This document shows positions 18,433-26,093 of a stretch of 64,000 nucleotides of DNA, one piece after another. Source of the stretch: Desulfosarcina sp. Lineage in GTDB: Bacteria; Desulfobacterota; Desulfobacteria; Desulfobacterales; Desulfosarcinaceae. A program made the translations under genes and the position numbers. Positions within the stretch are counted from its first letter, which is position 1; every line of letters starts with the position of its first letter. The notes under the pieces were generated by a model. It ran no database searches and was not told the origin of the DNA. It saw only the letters and a list, made by a program, of their open reading frames with translations. Location of the stretch: NCBI GenBank assembly GCA_014237405.1, contig JABZFO010000113.1, forward strand, positions 39,237-103,236. The letters run 5' to 3'.

Positions 18433-18900
18433 CTATCCGTTTTCAGACGATTCGTGTTGTTTCAAAATGGTCGAGACCTGTTTCGGTTTAACCTGCCCGT
18501 AGGTTTCTTCATTGACAACCACTGCCGGGGCCAGGCTGCAGGCACCGATGCACCGCACCTCTTCCAGGGAAAAATTCATATCGTCGGTACTTTCTCCGAT
18601 GTCGATATTCAATTTCTCCCGGAGTGCGTCCATCACCTTTCCAGCCCCTTTGACGTGGCAGGCCGTACCCAGGCAGACGGATATCACGTTTTTCCCTTTG
18701 GGCTCTAAGCTGAACCGGTTATAGAAATTGACGATACTGTAAATCTGGGTGATGGGTATCTGGGTTCGTTTGGAGATATACCGCAGCTCTTCTTCCGGAA
18801 GGTAACTGTAGCGGTTCTGCACTTCGTGGAGAATCCCGATCAGATTTCCCTTGACGCCCTGGAACTTTTCCAGGATTTCATTAACACCGGCCACATCCAT
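18433..18900 (-). CDS. NuoE/HndA-like [2Fe-2S] thioredoxin-fold subunit
   Basis: 155 aa, the normal length. The N-terminal helical bundle is followed by a thioredoxin-like [2Fe-2S] fold with cysteines CLGTAC and CIGAC, the standard C-x4-C and C-x3-C pairs. It pairs with the NuoF-like subunit encoded just downstream. A spacer of about 244 bases separates it from the ferredoxin gene upstream; a secondary promoter could sit there but none is clear. Confidence 0.92.
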   Translation of the reverse strand: MDVAGVNEILEKFQGVKGNLIGILHEVQNRYSYLPEEELRYISKRTQIPITQIYSIVNFYNRFSLEPKGKNVISVCLGTACHVKGAGKVMDALREKLNIDIGESTDDMNFSLEEVRCIGACSLAPAVVVNEETYGQVKPKQVSTILKQHESSENG

Positions 18901-19144
18901 GGTTCGACTCCTTGTTGGTCTCTATCCCCATCCATTAAGAGCACCCGGTCGTTGCCGGTATGCTACTGTGGAACGAAATACGTATTCGGTAACCATCTCG
19001 TGTCCATCCAGAAACGATGATTTTTGTTCAAGATCAAGGCATGCGAAAAAAAATAACCACAGGCATATGGTTGATATTCCGAGGATTATTTTTTGAGCAT
19101 AACGAAGATATTGGGCAAAAAGACCGTTTATGGACGGACACGAA

Positions 19145-19648
19145 CTATCTCAGTGGTGCCATAGCCCGGGCATACCGATCACGCTTGGTCTGCGGGATAT
19201 GCTCCGCCAGGTCAAACTTCAGACAATGGGTGGTACAGGCGGTCACGCATGCCGGTTGAAGCCCGGCATCGATCCGGTCCATGCAATAGTCGCATTTGAC
19301 CACCTTGCCCTTTTCCGGATCCCACTGGGGCGCCCCCCAGGGACAGGCGGAAATGCAGGTTTTACAGCCAACACAGAGGTTATGATCCACATATACGATG
19401 CCGTCCTTTTCTCGCCTTGTCATGGCACCTGTGGGGCAGGCCGCCACACACCAGGGATTCTGGCAGTGAAAACAAGGCATGAAGATATAGGAGGCCCGCG
19501 GTATATTGTCGATCAGTTGCGGACCGACCTCAACAATCTGACAGAGCCGGGGGCCGGGGGGCAACGATTTATTGGTTTTGCATTGAATCTCACAGGCGTG
19601 GCAGCCGATGCATTTTTTCGTATCCTGAATCAGGTAATATTTACTCAT
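19145..19648 (-). CDS. HycB/CooF-type four-cluster ferredoxin subunit (first copy)
   Basis: 167 aa, ATG 19648 preceded by AGGAGG. Four [4Fe-4S] sets: CIGCHACEIQC, CFHCQNPWCVAAC, CVGCKTCISACP and CDYC ... CVTAC. Such subunits are the electron-transfer partners of molybdopterin oxidoreductases (as in formate dehydrogenase, Psr/Phs-type enzymes) and of CO dehydrogenase. It follows the molybdopterin gene and is the likely partner of it. There is no Tat or Sec signal, so the complex is cytoplasmic. Confidence 0.92.
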   Translation of the reverse strand: MSKYYLIQDTKKCIGCHACEIQCKTNKSLPPGPRLCQIVEVGPQLIDNIPRASYIFMPCFHCQNPWCVAACPTGAMTRREKDGIVYVDHNLCVGCKTCISACPWGAPQWDPEKGKVVKCDYCMDRIDAGLQPACVTACTTHCLKFDLAEHIPQTKRDRYARAMAPLR

Positions 19649-19756
19649 TCAATCCTCCTAAAAATTGAGCGGGACCGAAAGCGGTATCGGAGCAGGGGCC
19701 GATGGGGCATAAATCTTCCATAGCCTTTTCTTCCTGTATCACCGCACTCAGGTCGA

Positions 19757-21841
19757 CTATACCGGCTTGACGGTCACAAATGTTTCATGCAAGGCCGGAC
19801 TGCCACCGATCATATCGGAAACATTCTTCATCAATGCGGCATCATTTACCCCTTTGTTGTAAGAGCGGGTGGCCGACTCGGCCTCATGGCCAAAACCATG
19901 GAGCATGAATACGCTTTCCGGATGGATCAGATTGGTCACATAGGCCTTGATGACACCGGTTCCATGTTCGGAAAAAACCTCGACCATATCTCCGTTTTTA
20001 ATGCCCAACACGGCCGCTTTTTTGTCGTTAATCCAGAGAACATTTTCCGAACAGATCTCGTTCAGATAGGGATTGTTTTGAGTCGATACATGGGTGTGCA
20101 GCGCGTTCCGCCCTGTCGACAGTCGGAACTGTCCCTCGGGGGGCGACGGCATGGGCTCATATTCGGGAAAGGATTCAAACCCGGCATCTTCCAGCAGGGA
20201 CGATTTAAATTCGATTTTGCCGGAGGGGGTCTTGAACTTTATCCCGTCGGCCCGGTCCCAGAAGATCTTTTTACTTCCGTAGGCAACGCTGCCTTTGGCA
20301 TTGAAATCTTCCCGTGTAAAGCCCGTCCCCTCCAACTGCCACTTCACAAGGTCTTCCATGGATTCGTAGGGGAAATAGTCGCCGATACCGATCCGTTCAC
20401 CGACCTGTTTGAGGATAATGGCACCCTCCCGGGTATCGTACCTGGGGGGGACCACCTGTTGACGCAGGAACATCTGGGGTTTGAGGCCGTTGGCCTGCTG
20501 GACGCAGTCGGTTCGTTCCAGGTAGGTGGACTCGGGAAGGATGACATCACTGTACCAGGCGATATCGCTGTAATTGATATCGATAGTGACAATGAGATCA
20601 AGCTCTTTCAGGGCTTTTTTTGTAAAATTGGTGTCGTTGATGGACATGAGTGGATCGAACCGGTAGGCAATCAATGCTTTTACGGGATAGGGGTCTTTGT
20701 TGAGAATGGCAAAAGGCAGCATCTGCCCCACGCCGTGGGCAGGATCGGGAAGGGGAAAGTCCGGTGTTCCCACCTTGTCGAACCGCGGGACGCCGATGCT
20801 CGGAAATTTTTGCTCGGTCAGCTTCCGGGCCGGCTTGCCCCCCTCTTCACCGGGGCCTTTTTTAATGAAAAACCCGCCTTTAGCCTCCATGCTTCCCAAC
20901 AACGCGTTGAGGATCATGATGGAACGGCGCATGTAGATTTCGTTGGTATGGTTGGCGCCGCGGTAACCGAAATGAAAAATCACATGGGGGGCGTCCTGGC
21001 TGATCTCCTGGGCGAGGGTTTCGATTTCATGGGCCGCGATACCGGTCTCCTTTTCGGCCCACTCAGGCGTATACTCCCCGACAAACTCCTGGAGTTCGCT
21101 CAAACCGACCACCCAACGATCCACGTAGGCATCATCGTAGAACCGGTCTCTGAGGATCACATGAATCAGGGCATAGTTCAGGGCCAGATCGGTGCCCGGC
21201 CGGATCATCCAGTATCGTTGGGATTTGGTGGCGGTTTTGGTCACCCTGGGGTCGATGTATGTCATTTTAGCCCCATTCTCCAGGGCATCCATCAGGTTGT
21301 TGACTTCTTTGACGGCAATGGCCTCAAATATATTGCGCCCATACAGGACGATCTGCTTACAGTTCTTGTAGTCCATGCTCATCTGAGCATCGGTATAGCC
21401 AAATAGAGACCGACAGGCGGTATTCACCGATCCCTTGCACAGCGCATCATGGGTGAAATGGTTGGGGGATTTGATGGCCTTTAAAAAGGTCTTGCTCACA
21501 TGGGTGGCCAGCTGGGTCCGTTCCCCAAGCACCACGCTGTGGCCGCCGTACTTGTCGATAACCCCTTTGAGCTTGCCGCCCACATAATCCAGGGCTTCAT
21601 CCCAACTGGCTTTTCGCCAGTGGCCGCCGCCTCTTTCCCCCACCCGAATCATTGGCGACTTCACCCGTTCATTGTCGTACAGCAGGGCGATGCCGGCGGC
21701 GCCACGAGGACACAGGCTCCCATCCATACCAGGCACGTGTGGGTTGCCTTCGATCCATTTTACCTGGCCGTCTTTCACAATGACCTTGATGGGACATCTC
21801 ACCGAACACATGAAACAGAGCGTAAATACTTCTTTTTCCAT
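19757..21841 (-). CDS. Molybdopterin-dependent oxidoreductase, formate dehydrogenase/PsrA-PhsA-like catalytic subunit
   Basis: 694 aa from ATG 21841; the longer open frame adds 24 non-conserved residues. The N-terminal [4Fe-4S] site is CFMCSVRC ... CPRG, followed by the three-part molybdo-bis-MGD fold and the C-terminal molydopterin-dinucleotide-binding domain (TGRNALHTHVSTQNNPYL). The expected Mo/W ligand is a cysteine in HDALCKGSVN, not selenocysteine. No twin-arginine signal, so cytoplasmic. The motifs do not settle whether the substrate is formate, a sulfur compound or another oxyanion. The NuoEF partners and the nearby acs operon favour a formate dehydrogenase-like role supplying or using formate, which is inference. 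First gene of the minus-strand operon. Confidence 0.85.
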   Translation of the reverse strand: MEKEVFTLCFMCSVRCPIKVIVKDGQVKWIEGNPHVPGMDGSLCPRGAAGIALLYDNERVKSPMIRVGERGGGHWRKASWDEALDYVGGKLKGVIDKYGGHSVVLGERTQLATHVSKTFLKAIKSPNHFTHDALCKGSVNTACRSLFGYTDAQMSMDYKNCKQIVLYGRNIFEAIAVKEVNNLMDALENGAKMTYIDPRVTKTATKSQRYWMIRPGTDLALNYALIHVILRDRFYDDAYVDRWVVGLSELQEFVGEYTPEWAEKETGIAAHEIETLAQEISQDAPHVIFHFGYRGANHTNEIYMRRSIMILNALLGSMEAKGGFFIKKGPGEEGGKPARKLTEQKFPSIGVPRFDKVGTPDFPLPDPAHGVGQMLPFAILNKDPYPVKALIAYRFDPLMSINDTNFTKKALKELDLIVTIDINYSDIAWYSDVILPESTYLERTDCVQQANGLKPQMFLRQQVVPPRYDTREGAIILKQVGERIGIGDYFPYESMEDLVKWQLEGTGFTREDFNAKGSVAYGSKKIFWDRADGIKFKTPSGKIEFKSSLLEDAGFESFPEYEPMPSPPEGQFRLSTGRNALHTHVSTQNNPYLNEICSENVLWINDKKAAVLGIKNGDMVEVFSEHGTGVIKAYVTNLIHPESVFMLHGFGHEAESATRSYNKGVNDAALMKNVSDMIGGSPALHETFVTVKPV

Positions 21842-22381
21842 TATAATCCTCCAACATGGTGATCCGCCAAGTGGCGTTAATATTCCTTCCGAACAAGAAT
21901 CGGCCTTTTGCAACTCAGAGCAATAAGCATACCAGAAAAATTCACACGCGAGAACAAAATAAAAATATCCAATACCATAAAAAATAATTATTTTTTCAGC
22001 ATGTTAAAAAATATATGAACATGGCGGGGGTTAATCTTGGTTACTCTTTTTTTAAACCCAAAGCGCTTATTTTTTTATGCACTGAAATATTTTTATTGCT
22101 TTCCTTTCCTTTGTTATAATTAATATAATCAAATGGATAATTTCATAGCAACAAAAAAACTGCGCTTTAATTACTTGCACAGGTGGATTTTATTGCATGG
22201 AAACTGACACGCGCATTTGACCAATAAACATATACAACTGTTATTGTTATGATTTTTTTTAAGTTGCCAACATGTTGCATCGCTTTACCAAGGTAAAATG
22301 CCCATGGCATGCAACTTGCTCGATACCGGACAACCATTTTATTTCACATGACTGGATGCATTGTCCATAGGAAGGAACCTG
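21842..22381. other. A/T-rich divergent promoter region
   Basis: About 540 bases without a gene, strongly A/T-rich from roughly 21950 to 22270, between the divergent redox operon and the small membrane-protein gene. On the plus strand it holds a sigma-54 promoter (22305-22320) and a 10-bp palindrome CAACATGTTG (22268-22277) that could be an activator site. I see no clear promoter for the minus-strand operon. Confidence 0.6.
22305..22320 (+). promoter_or_regulatory. Sigma-54 (-24/-12) promoter
   Basis: TGGCAT-GCAAC-TTGCT matches the consensus TGGCAC-N5-TTGCA with invariant GG and GC exactly ten bases apart. A start near 22332 would leave a leader of about 50 nt before ATG 22382. Two sigma-54 activators are encoded nearby (27608 and 35856). 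Confidence 0.75.
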
Positions 22382-22813
22382 ATGAGAAAAGTTTTTGTCC
22401 ATATCGTATGCGCACTGCCGACCATACAGTCTTTTGGCTGGAGCATGCTTTCCGGTATAATCGGTACACTGATTCTCGCTGGCTTTTTCAGCGGCATCAT
22501 GAGCCTGGAAACCCTGTCCATGCTGCTCCCCTTGATTGTGGGAGTTAATGCAGCCATCTCCGGTTATATGCTGATCGAACGCGCCGAGGATGAAATTATA
22601 CGAAAAAAGACCATGTCCGCTGCTGTGGGAATGATGGTGGCACTACTGTCTTTTGCATCGATCAATACCCTGTGCTTTCAGATGGGTGGTTTTTTTCTGA
22701 TGTCCGGTTCCCAGGCGCTGGCTGCAACCATCATCGGCATCATCGGCGGATGGTCCGGCGGGATTCTGGCTGTAAAATATAGAGAACTCAAAGCGAAGGT
22801 ACCCGCCCTTTGA
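22382..22813 (+). CDS. Small four-helix membrane protein
   Basis: 143 aa from ATG 22382, preceded by GGAAGGA; the alternative upstream ATG 22361 has no ribosome site. Four hydrophobic segments are visible at about residues 17-38, 45-62, 78-97 and 105-128, with a charged loop ERAEDEIIRKK in the middle and a basic C-terminus. Inner-membrane protein of unknown function; I do not recognise the family. It has its own sigma-54 promoter and lies ahead of TauE/SafE, but a 470-nt repeat-containing spacer separates them, so they are probably not one operon. Confidence 0.7.
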   Translation: MRKVFVHIVCALPTIQSFGWSMLSGIIGTLILAGFFSGIMSLETLSMLLPLIVGVNAAISGYMLIERAEDEIIRKKTMSAAVGMMVALLSFASINTLCFQMGGFFLMSGSQALAATIIGIIGGWSGGILAVKYRELKAKVPAL

Positions 22814-22829
22814 TGGCTTTTTGCTACTG

Positions 22830-22995
22830 CCTAAATTAAGCGATTAGCAGTTAGCTTTTTAGCAATTAGCACAATAATTTCAATATATTGCCAAAGGTCA
22901 TCATTCCACCCAATGGGCGAAAATCGCATTACTGGTAAACGCCTGAAATATTGGAGCTAACCGCTAATTGCTAAGGGCTAATCGCTCATCTTAGG
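22830..22995. repeat. Imperfect ~165-bp inverted-repeat element
   Basis: The left end CCTAAATTAAGCGATTAGC pairs with the right end GCTAATCGCTCATCTTAGG, and AGCAATTAGC / GCTAATTGCT pair further in. The unit is non-coding and has the size and terminal inversion of a MITE-like element; no target duplication is evident. Confidence 0.5.
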
Positions 22996-23081
22996 TTAAA
23001 ATAAATGTGGAAAGGGGGGAGACAACGAAGGGTAACCCGAACCGCTTATCGCAAAGGGTTCGCGCTCAGATTTGGTTCAGG

Positions 23082-23158
23082 TTTGGCTGATCCGAGAGAG
23101 CAAAGCCGCAGGAATAGCGTGCTATTTCGAGGATTTTGGGAGTGAGGTATCAGCCAAA
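23082..23158. repeat. Nested inverted repeat in the tauE-like leader
   Basis: TTTGGCTGAT (23082-23091) and ATCAGCCAAA (23149-23158) are perfect 10-bp arms, and AATAGC-GT-GCTATT lies near the centre. The whole could fold as a branched hairpin in the leader RNA, or be a dispersed repeat. Confidence 0.5.
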
Positions 23159-23284
23159 GATGGGCTGAAGCTGAGATGTAAAAATGTGAAGTTATTTTTG
23201 AGTGAGCCCAAAGGTGTTGCGCTTCTTTTTGTATAACGTGCCTGACAGGAAGGCAAATTTAAATTTTCTAAGAGGAGGTTGATA

Positions 23285-25042
23285 ATGAAGAAAGCATTAC
23301 TCCCGGCTATTATGATAGCAGTAATAGCTGTTTTCGCGGTAACCGGTATCTGCAGCGCCGCTGCCACCATTTCCTCGACCGAATATAAGGCGGGGGATGT
23401 GGTGTCCATCGAAGGCACGATCCCACCCGGCCAGGATCTGTACTTGACCATTGCACAGCAAGAAAGGTTTGCTCCCCAAGACACCAACGGTGTTCATGAA
23501 ATCAAACGGTTAAAAAAAGACCAGAAGAAGGCGAATTTTAACGCAGACACGTCTATTGCGCCCCTTTATTATATCGTAACCAACAATCCCGATGTATTCG
23601 GCACGGTGGGGAAAAAGAAATTTGGCGGCCCGTCGGTTCTCCTGGGAAAAGGCAACGGGATCTATTCCACCACCATGTTCTACCTGAAAAAGAAGTTCGA
23701 TGAACTCGATGCAACGGCAAAATCCATGCTGGGACCCATCCAGACCGAGGATCAGTGGAACTTCTTTCGGTATAGCCATGAAAGCAGCTACGGCATCAAC
23801 ACCATTGTAAAAGAGGGGAGCCGGGTCGGAAAAGTGGTCATTTTTGCCCGCAGTGTCATCACGGACCACAACACCAGCGGCAAATACTGGGATAAGGGGA
23901 CAACGATCAATCTTGACAAAGCCACCGGTAATTTCAAGGTATCGTTTAAATCTTTTCGCCATACCCCCCCGGACACCGCCTTTGACGTCTATGTAAACGG
24001 GGAGAAAGGCGGTTCTTACAACATCACCGGCAACGGGTACTGGCTGAACAAAGGGTTCCGTTATATGAACCCGTTGTGGATCGTGATCGGCGCCATTCTC
24101 GTGGGGACCTACTTCTCCATGATCGGTGCCGCCGGCGGCATGCTCATGGCCGCCTTTCAGGTCTTGGTGGTCAATACCATGGGACCGGTGGGGATCAATG
24201 CGGCCAACGTTTTGAAACCGTCAAACATGGCCCTGACCCTCTTCTCTCCCCTGGGCTCTTTTTACCGGTATGCAAAAATAGAAAAACGGGTGGCTTGGCC
24301 GATTGGCCTCTCCTTTGGCGTGGGAATTTTTATCGGGTCCATATGGCTCGGTAAATATGTCTCCGCATTGCTTCCCATGAAAGCATACAAGGAGTGGCTG
24401 GCCGTCCTGGTGGTGCTCATGGGGATTAAAACCCTCATGGAAATGCGGCCTGCCGCCATGAACAAGCGGAAAAACATCAAGGCAATGACCAAAAAGTTCA
24501 ACGAGGCCGTTGCCAAAGCCAAAGCCGAAGGCACAGCCGTTGAAATGGGACGTATCGAACCGATAAAAACCGGTATAACCGATTATCGGTTTAAATTCTG
24601 GGGAGAAGAATTCAGGATCAACCCGCTGCTCTTTGCCATCCTCGGTGTGGCAATTGGTGTGGTATCCAGATCCTTCGGCATCGGCGGTGGTTTTCTGCTG
24701 GTACCGGCCATGACGACCCTTGGCGCCCTTCCCATGTATGTGGCCGTTCCCATCTCGCTGATCGGCACCTGCTTCTCGAGTATCGGTTCCTTCATAGGAT
24801 ACCTGATGGTGGGCTACCTGCCGGACATGACCCTTGCCATTTCCATCATCATCGGTGGTTTTGCAGGCGGCATGCTGGGCAGCCGGGCACAAAAGCTCTT
24901 CAGCGAGAAAACACTGAAGATCGTGCTGGCTCTTCCCCCGTTTTTTTTCCACGAAAAAGTTTGGATCATCGTCAAAAGAGTTGGCCTGATCCTGAGGATT
25001 CAAGGGGTCAAGGATTCGAGGATTCAAGTGATATATGAATGA
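23285..25042 (+). CDS. TauE/SafE-family anion exporter with secreted N-terminal domain; abnormal C-terminus
   Basis: About 585 aa from ATG 23285 (AGAGGAGG six nt upstream). Residues 1-25 are a signal peptide or first helix; roughly 30-250 form an extracytoplasmic domain rich in beta-type sequence; then two TauE/SafE repeats follow with glycine-rich helices (IGAAGGMLMAAFQ, GIGGGFLLVPAMTTLG) separated by a charged loop around residues 390-430. Members export sulfite, sulfoacetate or similar anions, and relatives of this long form occur in sulfate reducers. The last helix is interrupted after KTLKIVLALP: the remaining ~35 residues (FFFHEKVWIIVK, then RIQGVKDSRIQVIYE) are encoded by a T-run and a dispersed intergenic repeat, so the native 3' end has probably been lost. 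Confidence 0.82.
   Translation: MKKALLPAIMIAVIAVFAVTGICSAAATISSTEYKAGDVVSIEGTIPPGQDLYLTIAQQERFAPQDTNGVHEIKRLKKDQKKANFNADTSIAPLYYIVTNNPDVFGTVGKKKFGGPSVLLGKGNGIYSTTMFYLKKKFDELDATAKSMLGPIQTEDQWNFFRYSHESSYGINTIVKEGSRVGKVVIFARSVITDHNTSGKYWDKGTTINLDKATGNFKVSFKSFRHTPPDTAFDVYVNGEKGGSYNITGNGYWLNKGFRYMNPLWIVIGAILVGTYFSMIGAAGGMLMAAFQVLVVNTMGPVGINAANVLKPSNMALTLFSPLGSFYRYAKIEKRVAWPIGLSFGVGIFIGSIWLGKYVSALLPMKAYKEWLAVLVVLMGIKTLMEMRPAAMNKRKNIKAMTKKFNEAVAKAKAEGTAVEMGRIEPIKTGITDYRFKFWGEEFRINPLLFAILGVAIGVVSRSFGIGGGFLLVPAMTTLGALPMYVAVPISLIGTCFSSIGSFIGYLMVGYLPDMTLAISIIIGGFAGGMLGSRAQKLFSEKTLKIVLALPPFFFHEKVWIIVKRVGLILRIQGVKDSRIQVIYE
24988..25035 (+). repeat. Dispersed intergenic repeat, copy 2, inside the 3' end of tauE-like gene
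   Basis: Near-identical to the reverse complement of 3121-3167, with an added GATTCGAG-type unit. It supplies the last codons of the TauE-like frame and the region just before the next start codon, which shows that this C-terminus is not original coding sequence. Confidence 0.7.
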
Positions 25043-26093
25043 TTTCTTAGACATTGCATGGGCTAAAATTATTGCCGGGTTGGACGCTATCGTGGCGATG
25101 ATGAATCACGTCCTTGCGCCGCTCAACCATCGCCTCGGCCCTGCAATGGTGATTTTTCTGCTGGTGGTTGTGCTGGTCTCCGTTTCCAAACTCCTGGCCA
25201 AAGGCTATACTACAAAACGATACGTTGCGCTGAAAAAGAATTATGAGCACTGGTTTGAATTGCGAAGGGAAGCACTAGCCTGCGAAGACCGTGAGAAGGG
25301 TAAGGCCCTGGCAAAGAACATCGATCAGGCCCAACTCAATAAAGCTTACTATGACTACTTTTTTGAGGGGTTTTTAAAAAGCATCATCACCTCTATCCTG
25401 CCGATCCTTCTTGTAGCGGCTTATGTAAATATAACCTATGCCCCTGAAAACTTGATACAACACTTTGGTCGGGAATATATCTTTAAATTCTCCCGTTCGG
25501 GCAGCGATCCTATCGTAATAAGCGCTTTTTTCTGGTTTGTGATATCCCTTTTCCTGGTTCACTTGGCATGGTTTGCTGCCGGCGTCATCATAAAAAGGGG
25601 TATCAGAAAAAAGAAAACCATATCTAACCTTGTGGGTTCGATCATCTTGCTGGTGCTTGTTTCGGCTGGCCCGGCCCTGGCCACCCAGGGACATGGGGGC
25701 ATCGAAGGGGTGTGGGTCCACCAGTTCGGCCACGTGTTCTTCCTCTCTTCAATGATTCTCCTGATTTACTGGCTCCGTCAGGCGGGGCTGGTGAAAGTAC
25801 CCGGATGGCGCTACATCCAGTATACCGCCATCTTTTTCATCCTCTGGAATCTGGACGCCATGCTGGTTCACTTTCTCGACGAACAGATCCTTGCCGTCGA
25901 AGTAAAAAAGCTCGGCGGATGGCAGATCCGAATTGATGCAGCAGGTAACCACGGTTGGCTGGCGGCCATCTATTATATGTTAAAGCTTGATCATCTGTTT
26001 TGCGTCCCCGCCATGGCCTGCCTGTGGCTCGGACTGCGTCACATGATCAAGGATGTCCGACCCGCCGTCGACCGTGAGGTAAGCCGGCGATGA
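25035..26093 (+). CDS. EMC3/TMCO1 (DUF106)-like N-terminus fused to a second membrane domain
   Basis: 352 aa, about seven membrane segments. The first ~150 residues resemble the Oxa1-superfamily EMC3/TMCO1/DUF106 proteins: a helix near 35-55, a charged coiled hairpin (residues ~58-105, ALKKNYEHWFELRREALACED), then a second helix FLKSIITSILPILLVAAYV. The remaining ~200 residues add four to five helices with several His residues (GHGGIEGVWVHQFGHVFF, MLVHFLDEQ, MLKLDHLFCVPAMACLW) that I do not recognise. Membrane-protein insertion is the family function of the first part; here it may instead be a sensory partner, since the stop overlaps the start of a histidine-kinase gene (ATGA). The start overlaps the end of the TauE-like frame. 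Confidence 0.65.
   Translation: MNDFLDIAWAKIIAGLDAIVAMMNHVLAPLNHRLGPAMVIFLLVVVLVSVSKLLAKGYTTKRYVALKKNYEHWFELRREALACEDREKGKALAKNIDQAQLNKAYYDYFFEGFLKSIITSILPILLVAAYVNITYAPENLIQHFGREYIFKFSRSGSDPIVISAFFWFVISLFLVHLAWFAAGVIIKRGIRKKKTISNLVGSIILLVLVSAGPALATQGHGGIEGVWVHQFGHVFFLSSMILLIYWLRQAGLVKVPGWRYIQYTAIFFILWNLDAMLVHFLDEQILAVEVKKLGGWQIRIDAAGNHGWLAAIYYMLKLDHLFCVPAMACLWLGLRHMIKDVRPAVDREVSRR

Larger units (their letters stand above)
22814..23284. other. Spacer with two inverted-repeat elements before tauE-like gene
   Basis: About 470 bases without a gene. It carries an imperfect inverted repeat whose ends are 22830-22855 and 22970-22995, and a second, independent inverted repeat 23082-23158. The ribosome site AGAGGAGG for the TauE-like gene is at 23271-23278. 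Confidence 0.6.

Noticed and set aside
21842..21913. Upstream start for the molybdopterin subunit
   Set aside because: The extra 24 residues are not conserved and precede the true start motif MEKEVFTLC.
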